Assembly: GCA_023388935.1 (NCBI GenBank)
Contig: JAEWFG010000397.1
Span: 1-64,000, forward strand
Length of the DNA stretch: 64,000 nucleotides
Direction of reading: 5' to 3'
From: Pseudomonadota bacterium
GTDB taxonomy: Bacteria; Pseudomonadota; Alphaproteobacteria; Rhizobiales; Xanthobacteraceae
The position numbers and the translations under genes were made by a program. A model generated the notes under the pieces. That model saw nothing but the letters and a program-made list of their open reading frames with translations, had not been told where the DNA came from and made no database searches. Below, one piece after another: positions 16,874 through 25,942 of this stretch (position 1 is its first letter; the number at the start of each line of letters is the position of its first letter).

Positions 16874-17431
16874 CTACTGCTCAGGGCGCGGCTCCGGCTG
16901 TGCCTCGTCGGTAGGAAGCTTCGCGTGCTCCCAACCATCGGTACCATCCGGATACCAGGCGATATTTGAATAGCCATACGCCAGCGCGCGTTTGGCGGCA
17001 TTCCACGACATCCAGCAGTCTGCGAGGCAATAGATCACGAGCAGTGCGGCCTTGTCGCCGCGCGACGCGCGCGCGAGGCCGCGCTGGAAGTAGTTATCCA
17101 TGGCTGGCGGCAGCGTGCCGTAGCCGGTGTCCGGCAGCCAGATGCTACCGGGAATATCTTTGCGCGGCGCATCCCGCCAGATGGTGCCTTCGGGCAGGTT
17201 CTTCGGCTTTGGCGCGCGCGGCAGCACGTCGATGAAGGCACCGGTTTTCGCGCGCCAGATCGCTTCTGCCTCCGCCGTCGTCAGCACGCGCGCGCCCGCG
17301 AGCGTCGCCGGCACCGGCGCGCGGTAGTTGTCGCCGCGAAACCCCTCTGGCTCGAACGGCTCCTGCTGCTGCGCCAGTGCCGGCACCACCAGGGTGGCGC
17401 CGACGAGCGCAGCGGCAAGATGCCACCTCAT
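16874..17431 (-). CDS. rhodanese-like PQQ-catabolism-associated CXXCW-family protein
   Basis: A 185-residue exported rhodanese-fold protein (signal MRWHLAAALVGATLVVPALA). The landmark is YCLADCWMSWNAAKRALAYGY at 134-154, with cysteines 135 and 139 directly before a Trp; this is the hallmark of the family named for a CXXCW motif in PQQ-dependent catabolism, although here three residues lie between the cysteines. A periplasmic thiol or sulfur-carrier role in quinoprotein maturation is suspected for the family, not proven. Its ATG overlaps the stop of the upstream MoxJ-like gene (ATGA), so the two are coupled. Confidence 0.85.
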   Translation of the reverse strand: MRWHLAAALVGATLVVPALAQQQEPFEPEGFRGDNYRAPVPATLAGARVLTTAEAEAIWRAKTGAFIDVLPRAPKPKNLPEGTIWRDAPRKDIPGSIWLPDTGYGTLPPAMDNYFQRGLARASRGDKAALLVIYCLADCWMSWNAAKRALAYGYSNIAWYPDGTDGWEHAKLPTDEAQPEPRPEQ

Positions 17432-18312
17432 GGTGCCTTCTTGGCCGTCTCCGCGCCGAGCGGCCGGTCGCTCTCGTCAAGCAGGGGAACGCCAAAGTCG
17501 AGCAGGATCTTGTTGATCTCGCCCTGATTCTCCTGGATCAGCTTGTTGAGCTGCCGCTTCCAGTTCTGGTCGGCGGGACGCACGCCCATGCCGATGCGAT
17601 AGACCAGTTTTGGTCCCGTCGTTTCCTTCACCAGTGGCGTCACGTGAAGCGACGCGCCGGCCTTCTTCGCATAGAACCCGGCCATCGGCCCCCACAGCAC
17701 GCCGGCGTCGATCTTGCCGGCGGCGAGGTCGTCGATCATGGCCTGCGCCGAATTATCGAAGCGCGTGTCGATCATCAGCGGATAAGGCTTTGCGTCAGCC
17801 ATCAGGCCGGCAATGGCCATGTTGGTCGCCGGCGGCGTGCCGGCGACAATGCCGACATGCTTGCCCTTGAGGCGCGCGTCCTCGAGCGTGTCGACGTCCT
17901 CGAGCCCGCTGCCTGCTTTCGCGACCAGCGCGTACGACGTGCGATAATACGGATTGGTCCCCTGCACGAGATCGTCGCCTTGCGGAAAGCCCATGATGAC
18001 GTCGCAGCGATGCGCGCCCAGCGTCATGCGCACAAAACCGGTGGCCTGCGGGAAGAAGACGTAGTCGAGCTTCTTCTGGAGTTTGTCCGCGAACAACTCG
18101 GCGAGCTTGTTCTCAATCCCCTCGCCCTTCTCGTTGGAGAACGGCAAATTGCGCGGATCGGCGCAGACGCGCAGCACCTTGGGATCTACCAGTTCGAAGG
18201 AGAGGTCACCACTGTCGCTCGTCTGCGCGATGACGACGTCGCCGAACGCGCAAGACCCAACCAGGACCCATAATGCAAACAACCAGCGACGATGTCGTCC
18301 GGCCTTCGTCAT
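17428..18312 (-). CDS. quinoprotein-dehydrogenase-associated (MoxJ/XoxJ-like) periplasmic binding protein
   Basis: A 294-residue solute-binding-type protein (family 3 fold) with a signal peptide and the start LRVCADPRNLPFSNEKGEG that marks the MoxJ/XoxJ-like group. These proteins travel with PQQ dehydrogenases without a dedicated transporter; in methylotrophs they help mature or activate the dehydrogenase. It precedes the CXXCW protein on the same strand. A second member, at 32635, sits directly behind xoxF-like gene 1. Confidence 0.85.
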   Translation of the reverse strand: MTKAGRHRRWLFALWVLVGSCAFGDVVIAQTSDSGDLSFELVDPKVLRVCADPRNLPFSNEKGEGIENKLAELFADKLQKKLDYVFFPQATGFVRMTLGAHRCDVIMGFPQGDDLVQGTNPYYRTSYALVAKAGSGLEDVDTLEDARLKGKHVGIVAGTPPATNMAIAGLMADAKPYPLMIDTRFDNSAQAMIDDLAAGKIDAGVLWGPMAGFYAKKAGASLHVTPLVKETTGPKLVYRIGMGVRPADQNWKRQLNKLIQENQGEINKILLDFGVPLLDESDRPLGAETAKKAP

Positions 18313-18441
18313 CGCGCTTCCTCCTCATTTCGTTTCAATGCTAGCCATGCAACGCATGACGCGCCATGTTTTGCCAAACTTTGCGTTGGCGTTGCCCTGT
18401 TGCGATGCAATGCAACAAACCCTTTGAACTGAGGCGAAAAA

Positions 18442-19368
18442 GTGTCTCGCATCGCTTCAATGATCGCAGCCTTGTCCCTGCTGGGTGTCGCAACGCTAGC
18501 ACGCGCCGGGACGGCCGAATTGCCTGTGAGCGAAGTCGCGCCGGGAATCTTCGTACACTCCGGGACCATCGCTCTGATGACCCGCGAGAACGAGGGCGAC
18601 ATCGCCAATGTCGGCTTCATCGTCGGCGAGGATGCTGTGGCCGTCATCGACACCGGCGGCAGCTTCCGCGAGGGCCAGGCGCTGTTGGCAGCGGTGCGAG
18701 CCCGCACGCTCAAGCCGATCCGCTACGTCATCAACACCCACGGTCATCCCGATCACGTCTTCGGCAATGCGGCCTTCATTGCAGCCGGAACCAGCTTCGT
18801 CGGCCACAGCAAGCTGCCGCAGGCGCTGGCGACACGCGGGCCATATTATCTCGACAATTTTAGACGCATCATGGGCGACGAGTTGATCTCGCCCGTGAGG
18901 ATCGTGCCGCCTACCCTGCTTGTCGCGGACACGATGACGCTCGATCTCGGGTCACGCCGCCTGACCTTGCGGGCATGGCCCGCCGCGCATAGCGACAATG
19001 ACCTGACCGTGTTCGACGAGACGACGAAGACGCTGTTCGCGGGGGACCTGGTCTTTCTTCGCCACATTCCGGTGATGGACGGCAGCATTCGCGGCTGGCT
19101 CGCCTTGCTCAAGGACCTGGAGGCAGTTCCGGCGGTCCGCGTCGTTCCCGGTCACGGCCCCGTGAGCGACTGGCCTGCCGCGCTATTCGATGAACGGCGT
19201 TATCTTACAACGTTGTTGTCCGACGTCCGCGAGCTCAACAAGAAGGGCGAGCCAATCCGGGGCGCCGCTGACAAGGCGGCCGCGACGGAACGATCGCATT
19301 GGGAACTGTTCGACGATTACAACGCCCGCAACGCAACCGCAGCATTTTCTGAAATTGAATGGGAGTAG
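18442..19368 (+). CDS. quinoprotein relay zinc metallohydrolase (MBL fold)
   Basis: A 308-residue exported metallo-beta-lactamase-fold protein. The zinc motif [11 protein letters not shown] lies near residues 97-107, and later ligand histidines appear in [10 protein letters not shown] and VPGHGPV. It matches the SoxH-related proteins that accompany quinoprotein dehydrogenases together with a SoxYZ-like carrier. Such proteins may process a sulfur-linked intermediate or relay; the real substrate is unknown. Translation starts at GTG (18442) with GAGG upstream. The stop overlaps the start region of the SoxYZ-like gene. Confidence 0.85.
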   Translation: MSRIASMIAALSLLGVATLARAGTAELPVSEVAPGIFVHSGTIALMTRENEGDIANVGFIVGEDAVAVIDTGGSFREGQALLAAVRARTLKPIRYVINTHGHPDHVFGNAAFIAAGTSFVGHSKLPQALATRGPYYLDNFRRIMGDELISPVRIVPPTLLVADTMTLDLGSRRLTLRAWPAAHSDNDLTVFDETTKTLFAGDLVFLRHIPVMDGSIRGWLALLKDLEAVPAVRVVPGHGPVSDWPAALFDERRYLTTLLSDVRELNKKGEPIRGAADKAAATERSHWELFDDYNARNATAAFSEIEWE

Positions 19369-19388
19369 CGGGCGCGCTACGGTGGCGC

Positions 19389-20240
19389 ATGTCACTGCTT
19401 CGTCCGCGCCGGACCACGACCATGATGGGACAAGCTTTCCGCCTGACCTTGATCGCAGCACTGGCCGGCATCGCCTTCGCTATGCCGGCGCGCGCCGAGG
19501 AGACTTACGATCCCTGGCCGGGGCTTGTACAGGACATCTTCAGCAACCGTCCGATGAATGACGGCGCCGGTATTATCGCCATCGAGATGCCCTATCGCGC
19601 CGAAGACGCGGCCATCGTGCCGGTGACCCTGCGCAGCAAACTGTCGCCCGCCGATACCCGCCGCATCCGCTCGATCACGCTGGTGATCGACCGCAACCCG
19701 GCGCCGATGGCGGCGAAATTCGAGCTCGGGCCGGATGCCAACGTCTCCGAGATATCCACGCGCGTGCGTGTCAACAATTACACCGACGTCCATGCGGTCG
19801 CCGAGCTCAGCGACGGACAGCTCTACGTCTCCAAGACCTATGTGAAAGCCTCCGGCGGCTGCTCGGCGCCGGCAGGAAAGAATGCCGAGGAGGCGCAGAA
19901 CCGGCTCGGCCAGATGCGCTACCGGCAATTCACGCGCGAGGAGGCGCCGGCGAGCCGCGTGCGCGAGGCGCAGATCATGATCGGTCATCCCAACAATTCC
20001 GGCCTGCAGATGGACCAGGTCACGCAGCTCTACATTCCCGCCTTCTTCATCAACCAGCTGAAGCTGACGCAGGACGACAGTCCCGTGCTTTCGATGGAAG
20101 GCGGCATCTCGATCTCGGAAGATCCCAATCTTCGCTTCACCTATGTTTCCAACGGCGCCAAGCATTTCCGCGCGGAAGCCAAGGACACGGACGGACATGT
20201 TTTCCGCAATGAGTGGGATGTGGAGAAGCCGGGGACGTAG
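19389..20240 (+). CDS. quinoprotein-associated SoxYZ-like carrier (fused)
   Basis: A 283-residue exported protein combining an N-terminal SoxY-like half, containing GGCSAPAGKN (a candidate carrier cysteine), with a C-terminal SoxZ-like half (MIGHPNNSGLQMDQVTQLYIPAFF, HFRAEAKDTDGHVFRNEW). In sulfur oxidation SoxY carries substrates on a C-terminal cysteine; the fused form next to PQQ dehydrogenases and the metallohydrolase suggests a related relay here. Starts at 19359 and 19422 are alternatives; 19389 has GGTGG before it. The gene follows the metallohydrolase with almost no gap. Confidence 0.82.
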   Translation: MSLLRPRRTTTMMGQAFRLTLIAALAGIAFAMPARAEETYDPWPGLVQDIFSNRPMNDGAGIIAIEMPYRAEDAAIVPVTLRSKLSPADTRRIRSITLVIDRNPAPMAAKFELGPDANVSEISTRVRVNNYTDVHAVAELSDGQLYVSKTYVKASGGCSAPAGKNAEEAQNRLGQMRYRQFTREEAPASRVREAQIMIGHPNNSGLQMDQVTQLYIPAFFINQLKLTQDDSPVLSMEGGISISEDPNLRFTYVSNGAKHFRAEAKDTDGHVFRNEWDVEKPGT

Positions 20241-20261
20241 TGCGTCAGGCTGCGCTGAATT

Positions 20262-20288
20262 CCCCTCTCCCCTTGTTGTGGGAGAAGG
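20262..20288. terminator. imperfect hairpin between convergent genes
   Basis: A CCCCTCTCCCC arm faces GGGAGAAGG across a short loop, between the SoxYZ-like stop and the end of the convergent exported-protein gene. It is a plausible bidirectional terminator and resembles the CT-rich palindrome at 43104. Confidence 0.4.
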
Positions 20289-20313
20289 AAGACCGGCGTC
20301 CTGGCCGCAACAA

Positions 20314-20673
20314 CTAGAAACACCTCACTTCGGCTTCCGCCTGGGCACGCCGCAAATCGTTCACGGCCGAATTCGCCTGCTCTGACGTGCGAAACTGAGC
20401 GCCGAGATTGCCTCGCACCTGGGACATGCTCAGCGCCGTCTCCGCGGTGACATAGCGCTCGTAGGGGACGATCGAGGCCACCACGTCAACCGAGCATGAG
20501 CATTGCTCGATCGCCTGCCGCGTCTCGCCATTGGCTTTCATACAGCCATAAACGTATTCTGCCCGCGCGGAGGTCGGGTAGTCATTGGCCTCCTCGGCGC
20601 GCGCGGCGTACACCGTCGCCGCCAGCGCTGCCAATGCGGCGACAATCCATCGTAACTGTCCCGCCAGTTTCAT
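20314..20673 (-). CDS. exported cysteine-containing protein, unknown function
   Basis: A 119-residue protein with a signal peptide (MKLAGQLRWIVAALAALAATVYAARA) and four cysteines, two in YVYGCMKANG and QAIEQCSCSVD and one in the final RCF. The ATG at 20671-20673 follows GGGAGG; an ATG two codons earlier would be too close to that site. It converges on the SoxYZ-like gene and diverges from the binding-protein gene at 20760. Similar small proteins occur near PQQ genes in Bradyrhizobium, as I recall, but I know no activity. Confidence 0.65.
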   Translation of the reverse strand: MKLAGQLRWIVAALAALAATVYAARAEEANDYPTSARAEYVYGCMKANGETRQAIEQCSCSVDVVASIVPYERYVTAETALSMSQVRGNLGAQFRTSEQANSAVNDLRRAQAEAEVRCF

Positions 20674-20759
20674 GAACATCCTCCCGCTGGTTGCGACGAA
20701 AGCTATGCTATGCGTATTGTCCTGAAAAGCACTCCCTTCGAGGAATGGCTCACAAGGTG

Positions 20760-21740
20760 ATGAGAGTTCTTGGACGAACACTGGCGCTCGCCATGACGCT
20801 GACATTGTCGCTCGCCGCAACCGGCCGCGCCGCGGATACGATCCGCCTTGCAGTGCAGAAGACAGGAACATTCTCCTGGGAACTGGCAACGATCCGCGCT
20901 GCCGGGCTCGACAAGGAGGCCGACCTGTCGCTGGAGGTGACCGAGCTTGCAAGCCCCGAGGCCGGCAAGATAGCGCTTCGTGCTGGCGGTGCCGACATCA
21001 TGCTATCGGACTGGCTGTGGGTGTCGCGCGAGCGCGCACTCGGCGCCAAGCTCACCTTCTATCCCTATTCCAGCGCGCTCGGCGCGGTGATGGTGCCGGC
21101 GGCCTCGCCGATCAAGTCGCTTGCAGACCTCAAGGGGCGCAAGCTCGCCGTTGGCGGCGGACCGATCGACAAGAGCTGGCTTCTGCTCCAGGCCCGGATG
21201 AAGCAGGATGGCATCGACCTGAAGTCGGAGGCGACCATCGTCTATGGCGCCCCGCCTTTGATCGCCGCCAAGATGCTCGACGGCGAGATGGATGCGAGCC
21301 TTAACTTCTGGAATTTTTGTGCTCAATTGGAGGCCAAGGGATTTCGTCGCCTCGCCGGCATCGAGGATATTCTGCCGAAGCTCGGTGCCAAGGGCGCGGT
21401 CTCCGCGGTCGGCTATGTCTTCGACGAGAGCTGGGCGGCGAGCCATCGCGAGGCGGTGGCGCGCTTCATCGCGATGACCCGCAAGGCCAAGCAGCTACTG
21501 GTAACGTCGGACGCAGCCTGGGACAAGATCGCGCCGCTCACCGGCGCAACCGATCCGGCCATGCTCAAGACCTATCGCGACCGCTATCGCGAAGGCATTC
21601 CGCGCCGGAGCATCGACGACGAGGAAAAGGACGCGCGCGTGCTCTATCGCGTGCTGGCCGAAATCGGCGGCCGCGACCTGGTCGGGCCAGCGGCCGAGCT
21701 CGATCCCGGCACCTTCTATCACGCGGTCCCTGGAGACTGA
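20760..21740 (+). CDS. ABC substrate-binding protein (SsuA/TauA-NMT1 type)
   Basis: A 326-residue exported binding protein of the nitrate/sulfonate/taurine class. After the signal peptide (MRVLGRTLALAMTLTLSLAATGRA) it reads TIRLAVQKTGTFSWELATIR and has the class landmarks LADLKGRKLAVGGGPIDKSW and GEMDASLNFWNF. It forms an operon with the permease (21742) and ATPase (22469), with overlapping or adjacent starts. The ligand cannot be told; in this island it could be an organic ligand, a cofactor precursor or a metal chelate. An ATG at 20745 is an alternative start. Confidence 0.85.
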   Translation: MRVLGRTLALAMTLTLSLAATGRAADTIRLAVQKTGTFSWELATIRAAGLDKEADLSLEVTELASPEAGKIALRAGGADIMLSDWLWVSRERALGAKLTFYPYSSALGAVMVPAASPIKSLADLKGRKLAVGGGPIDKSWLLLQARMKQDGIDLKSEATIVYGAPPLIAAKMLDGEMDASLNFWNFCAQLEAKGFRRLAGIEDILPKLGAKGAVSAVGYVFDESWAASHREAVARFIAMTRKAKQLLVTSDAAWDKIAPLTGATDPAMLKTYRDRYREGIPRRSIDDEEKDARVLYRVLAEIGGRDLVGPAAELDPGTFYHAVPGD

Positions 21741-21741
21741 G

Positions 21742-22479
21742 GTGCCGCGTCTGCTCTCATTCGCCCTGTTTCTCGCGGTCTGGTGGATTGCAGCGCTGTT
21801 CGTCGGCGGCGCAAAGCTGCCCTCCCCGCCTGCGGTGCTCAACGTCATCATTGCAGAAGCATCAAGCGGCGCCCTGTTCCTGCATCTCGGCGCCACGCTG
21901 GCGCGCGTCGCGCTCGCCTTCGTGCTGGCGATGTCGCTCGGCAGCGCCATCGGCTACCTGATGGGGCGGGTGAAGCTCGCCGACCGACTCGGCGATCCCT
22001 GGCTGATCCTGCTCCTGAACCTACCGGCGCTGGTCGTGATCGTGCTCGCCTATATATGGGCCGGACTGACTGAAGCGGCCGCGATCGCGGCGATCGCCAT
22101 CAACAAGCTGCCGACCGCCATCGTCACCTTGCGCGAGGGCTCGCGCGCTCTCGACCGTTCGCTCGACGAGATGGCGACCGTGTTCGCGATGCCGCGCTGG
22201 CGTGCCTTCCGCCACGTCGTACTGCCGCAGCTTGCGCCCTATATCGCAGCCTCAGCCCGCTCCGGATTGTCGCTGGTATGGAAGATCGTGCTGGTCGCCG
22301 AACTGCTAGGGAGGCCGAACGGCGTCGGCTTCGAGATCGGCGTCGCCTTCCAGCTATTCGACACGCCGCGGCTGCTGGCCTATTCGCTGACATTCGCTGC
22401 CGTCGTGCTCGTCATCGAAACCTTGCTGGTGCAACCGTTCGAAGCCCGCGCAACAAGGTGGCGGCCCCGTGCGGCTTGA
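21742..22479 (+). CDS. ABC transporter permease (SsuC/TauC type)
   Basis: A 245-residue inner-membrane permease with the binding-protein-dependent EAA-like loop at SLDEMATVFAMPRWRAFRHVVLPQLAPY and six likely helices. It uses GTG at 21742, one base after the stop of the binding-protein gene, and its stop overlaps the ATPase start by 11 bases. All three parts are translationally coupled. Confidence 0.88.
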   Translation: MPRLLSFALFLAVWWIAALFVGGAKLPSPPAVLNVIIAEASSGALFLHLGATLARVALAFVLAMSLGSAIGYLMGRVKLADRLGDPWLILLLNLPALVVIVLAYIWAGLTEAAAIAAIAINKLPTAIVTLREGSRALDRSLDEMATVFAMPRWRAFRHVVLPQLAPYIAASARSGLSLVWKIVLVAELLGRPNGVGFEIGVAFQLFDTPRLLAYSLTFAAVVLVIETLLVQPFEARATRWRPRAA

Positions 22480-23221
22480 AGTCGACATCACAGGCAAGAC
22501 GTTCAGGAGCGCGGCGGGCGAAACGCACGAGGTGCTCGCGCCGCTCAAATTCGCGCTTCAATCGGGTGAGCTCGGCGTGCTGTTTGGTCCGTCCGGCTGC
22601 GGCAAGAGCACGATGCTGCGCATCATCCTCGGGCTCGACCGCGATTTTCACGGAAGCATCGCGCGCCCACCGGAAGCGCGGATCGGGATGGTGTTCCAGG
22701 AGCCGCGGCTGCTGCCGTGGCGCTCGGTCGAACAGAATGTGCGGCTTGCGGCTCCGGAGATCTCCGACGCGAAGCTGTCAGAGCTTTTCAGGATCCTGGA
22801 GCTGGAAGCGCACCGCAGCCACTTTCCCGGCGAACTGTCGCTGGGTCTTGCCCGACGCGTCGCACTCGCGCGTGCCTTCGCGGTCGAGCCCGATCTGCTC
22901 GTGCTCGACGAGCCCCTCGCCTCGCTTGACGACGCGCTCGCGGGCCGTCTGCGCGACGAGATCGCAACGCTGGTGGCAAGCCGGGCCGTGATGACACTGC
23001 TCGTCACCCACAGCCTCGACGATGCAATTCGTCTCGGCGACCGCCTGTTCTTCCTGTCGCCGCGACCCGCGCGCATAGTGCACGAGGTGCCGATCGCCAT
23101 CCCGCGCGCGCAGCGGGGCGAGGCCGAGATTGCCGCGATCAAGGCCAGCCTCGTCCAGCGGACCCAAAACAGACAAGATGGCGGACATGGCGGTGAACGC
23201 GCCGGCCGGGATATCTCATAG
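22469..23221 (+). CDS. ABC transporter ATPase (SsuB/TauB type)
   Basis: A 250-residue ATPase with Walker A GPSGCGKST, signature region LSLGLARRVALARAF (LSLG in place of the usual LSGG) and Walker B LLVLDEPLASLDD. A GTG at 22469 overlaps the permease end. The altered signature motif and a short Q-loop region are mild oddities but the enzyme looks intact. It completes the transporter begun at 20760. Confidence 0.87.
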   Translation: MRLEVDITGKTFRSAAGETHEVLAPLKFALQSGELGVLFGPSGCGKSTMLRIILGLDRDFHGSIARPPEARIGMVFQEPRLLPWRSVEQNVRLAAPEISDAKLSELFRILELEAHRSHFPGELSLGLARRVALARAFAVEPDLLVLDEPLASLDDALAGRLRDEIATLVASRAVMTLLVTHSLDDAIRLGDRLFFLSPRPARIVHEVPIAIPRAQRGEAEIAAIKASLVQRTQNRQDGGHGGERAGRDIS

Positions 23222-23268
23222 TCAGCAACGAGAGGCGCGTGCTAGACAGGCCGGCAGCGGAGTTGATG

Positions 23269-24063
23269 ATGAAGCGAACGGTCGCTCTGACGACACTTGG
23301 CCTCGTTGTTGTCGCGATGACTGCGAGCGCACAGGATATGATGCGCGACGTCGACCTGTCCTCGCCCGCAATGGTTTCGGCTGAACTGAGCCGGCAGGAG
23401 GTCGAAGCCGTGCTGGCCAAGGCAAGCGCTGCCGCGCCGGCCGATTTCACTGGCAAGCGGCTGTCGGGACTCGACCTCTCGGGGCTGGACCTTTCCAACG
23501 CTATCCTCCGCGCAGCGCGTCTCAACAAGGCCAAGCTCGCCGGCACACTGCTCGATCATGCAGTCCTCGATCAAGCATGGCTCCTGGACGCCGACCTCAC
23601 AGGCGCAAACCTGAAGGGCGCCAACCTGTTCGCCTCGCAGATGGCACGCGCCCATCTCGACGGCGCGGATCTGACAGGGGCACGCATCGCCGCCGACCTC
23701 ACTGGCGCAAGCCTGATCGGCGCCTCGATCGCGGACGCGCATCTGGGGGCCGACATGCGCAACCAGTCGATGGGTCTGGTACGCGCGGTGTTACGATCGG
23801 CCAATTTGGCTGGGATCAATGCGCGCAACGCCGACCTGTCGCGCGTCGATCTCGAATTTGCATCCCTCAAGGGGGCAGATTTGAGCGGCGCATCGCTCAA
23901 GAACGCCCAGCTTGGCGGAGCCGACCTAACCGGCGCGACCGTCATCGATGCCGATTTCGAGGGCGCCGATCTCGCCTCGGCAAAGCTGATCGCTCCGGTC
24001 GGCCTTGACCGGGCCAAGAATTTCGACAAGGCAAGGAACCGCGAACGCCTGATCACGGAATGA
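23269..24063 (+). CDS. exported pentapeptide-repeat protein
   Basis: A 264-residue protein with a signal peptide followed by two long runs of A(D/N)LxX pentapeptides (LSGLDLSGLDLSNA, DLTGANLKGANLF, ADLSGASLKNAQL, EGADLASAKL), which fold as a right-handed square beta helix. Export makes a DNA-gyrase-protecting role unlikely; a periplasmic scaffold fits the quinoprotein neighbours. GGAG precedes two adjacent ATGs (23266 and 23269); spacing favours the second. Confidence 0.8.
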   Translation: MKRTVALTTLGLVVVAMTASAQDMMRDVDLSSPAMVSAELSRQEVEAVLAKASAAAPADFTGKRLSGLDLSGLDLSNAILRAARLNKAKLAGTLLDHAVLDQAWLLDADLTGANLKGANLFASQMARAHLDGADLTGARIAADLTGASLIGASIADAHLGADMRNQSMGLVRAVLRSANLAGINARNADLSRVDLEFASLKGADLSGASLKNAQLGGADLTGATVIDADFEGADLASAKLIAPVGLDRAKNFDKARNRERLITE

Positions 24064-24090
24064 CGGCGTTTGCTTTGGGAGGACTGGCTG

Positions 24091-24438
24091 ATGCGTTGGG
24101 TTCTGGCTGTGATCGCGTTGTTGGCGTGTGCCGGCGAAGCCGCCGCGCAGAGCAAGGGCAAGGGCATCCGGCTCTGGAATCTGACGTCGGAGACGATCTC
24201 GGGCTTCCAGCTCTCGCCGGCCGGCAAGACCGACTGGGGGCCGAACCAGACCCTGAACGACAAGGACAAGGAGGTCGACCATGACGAGCGGCTGCGCATC
24301 ACCGGCGTCGAGCCTGGCCGCTACGACGCCAAGGTCAGCTATCCCAATTCACGGCAGTGCATTATCCGCGACATCGAGATCAAGGCAGACGCAGTGTTCT
24401 CGATCGCCGACAAGGATCTGAAGGACTGCTCCAAGTAG
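24091..24438 (+). CDS. exported protein of unknown function (115 residues)
   Basis: The ATG at 24091 has a strong GGGAGG before it. The product has a signal peptide (MRWVLAVIALLACAGEAAAQ) and a compact beta-rich domain (IRLWNLTSETISGFQLSPAG, GVEPGRYDAKVSYPNSRQC). Two cysteines, in RQCIIRD and LKDCSK, may pair. It reads as a real, conserved small periplasmic protein, but I recognise no function. Confidence 0.7.
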   Translation: MRWVLAVIALLACAGEAAAQSKGKGIRLWNLTSETISGFQLSPAGKTDWGPNQTLNDKDKEVDHDERLRITGVEPGRYDAKVSYPNSRQCIIRDIEIKADAVFSIADKDLKDCSK

Positions 24439-24449
24439 CAAGACCGGCT

Positions 24450-24659
24450 TCACGCCTTGTCGTTCGGGTGAGGATATTCGCAGCGCCACCGCACCGCCTG
24501 CCACTTCGGATGCTCGCCGACCCATTGCGCGATATAGGGCGGCGCCGCCATCGCACACTGTGCCGGCGATCCGCCATATTTGAACATCAGATGCTGCTCC
24601 TCGCAGGTCGCAGGCGAGAGCACCGCACACACAGTCACCACCAGATCGATCGGGTTCAT
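24450..24659 (-). CDS. small conserved protein (69 residues), unknown function
   Basis: A short gene starting MNPIDLVVTVCAVLSPATCEE with GAGAGGA just before its ATG. It has four cysteines, in VTVCAV, PATCEE, PAQCAM and WRCEY, and a conserved WVGEHPKWQAVRWRCEYP end. Members occur widely in rhizobia as short hypothetical proteins, as I recall. It converges on the gene at 24091. Confidence 0.7.
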   Translation of the reverse strand: MNPIDLVVTVCAVLSPATCEEQHLMFKYGGSPAQCAMAAPPYIAQWVGEHPKWQAVRWRCEYPHPNDKA

Positions 24660-24877
24660 GCCGGGATCCTCTCGCTAGGCGATGGAATTTAGCACAAATG
24701 GCTACGCTCCAAGGAGCGGGAAGTTTCAATTCCGACCGACATGCAGCGGGAACTTGGCGGTCACGACCTCGCATTCAGGTGCACCGAGCCTCACCCGTTT
24801 GAAAGACGTGAAACCAGCGCCTTGCCGCCCATTCATTTCGTCAATAAGCTGGGTTCCCCACAACTGCTAACAGGCTG

Positions 24878-25942
24878 ATGGCTCTTAGAGAAACCTCATG
24901 GCGCGACGTTGTGGTCGCTACGTGTCTGCTGGCGTGCGGCGCCGGCATCGGCGCTTTCACGGGTCACGTCCGGCAAGCAGCTGCGCAACCGCAGTCGGAT
25001 AAATCAAATTCGGGCCGCACCGAGCCTTCCCGGACTGCAAACAGCGACCAGCCGGCGGTCAAGCTTACGCCCAGCCAGCAGGGGCAGGTCGGACTCGAAA
25101 CCGCAGTGGTGCAAGCCGCTCCCCATCCCGAGCAATTCCGCGCGTATGGAGCGGTGCTCGACATCTCCCGCATTACAGAGCTGACCAACAGCTACGCCAA
25201 TGCGCAGGCTCAACTGCAGACGGCACAGGCCAAGCTCGAAGTCGCCAAGAGCACATTCGACCGGACCAAGAATCTGGTCGACTCCGCCGCCCTCCCAAAA
25301 AAGGAAGCCGAAACCGCCGAGGGAACGTTGCGCGCCGACAAGGCCGCGCTTACCGCAGCGGAATCGCAGCTCAGGACTCTCGCGGCAACAGCGCAGCAGG
25401 AGTGGGGGCCGGTGATCGGCCGGGGAATCGTCGAGCGCTCGCCCGCCGTCATCAGGCTGATCGAACGCGACCAGTTTCTGATTCAGGTGACGTTGCCGCC
25501 CGGCGTGACTGTCACTGCGGCTCCGGGAGCAGCTCTTGCTCAGGCGCCGACGCGGAATGCGAATATCGACCTCCAATACATCTCCCCGGCAACACGCACC
25601 GATCCTCGGATTCAGGGATTGAGCTATTTCTTCTCGGCGCCAGGCGACAGCGGGCTGCTGCCCGGCATGAACACCACTGTTTATGTGCCATCAGGCAACA
25701 CTTACGAAGGCGTGTTCATCGAGGATACCGCGATTGTGCGGTGGCAGGGGCGATCGTGGGTTTATCTGCGTGTGAGCCCCGATAGTTTCCGACGGCACCC
25801 GATCAGCATGGATCAGCCGGTCTCGGATGACGACTACGTCGTCCGAGACATCCCATCCGGGTCTGAAATCGTCATGCGGGGCGCGCAGGTCCTGTTGTCC
25901 GAGGAGGCCAAAAGCGAGCTTCGGGGCGGCGATGATGACTGA
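24878..25942 (+). CDS. RND efflux periplasmic adaptor (HlyD/CusB-like)
   Basis: A 354-residue membrane-fusion protein. A leader with a hydrophobic stretch (VVVATCLLACGAGIGAFTG) is followed by a helical-hairpin region at about 105-165 (AQAQLQTAQAKLEVAKSTFD) and a C-terminal beta domain that ends SELRGGDDD. Such adaptors link an inner-membrane RND pump to an outer-membrane channel. Its stop overlaps the start of the pump gene. No TolC-like third component lies in the window. The lipoyl-type halves seem short, so it is a divergent member. Confidence 0.75.
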   Translation: MALRETSWRDVVVATCLLACGAGIGAFTGHVRQAAAQPQSDKSNSGRTEPSRTANSDQPAVKLTPSQQGQVGLETAVVQAAPHPEQFRAYGAVLDISRITELTNSYANAQAQLQTAQAKLEVAKSTFDRTKNLVDSAALPKKEAETAEGTLRADKAALTAAESQLRTLAATAQQEWGPVIGRGIVERSPAVIRLIERDQFLIQVTLPPGVTVTAAPGAALAQAPTRNANIDLQYISPATRTDPRIQGLSYFFSAPGDSGLLPGMNTTVYVPSGNTYEGVFIEDTAIVRWQGRSWVYLRVSPDSFRRHPISMDQPVSDDDYVVRDIPSGSEIVMRGAQVLLSEEAKSELRGGDDD

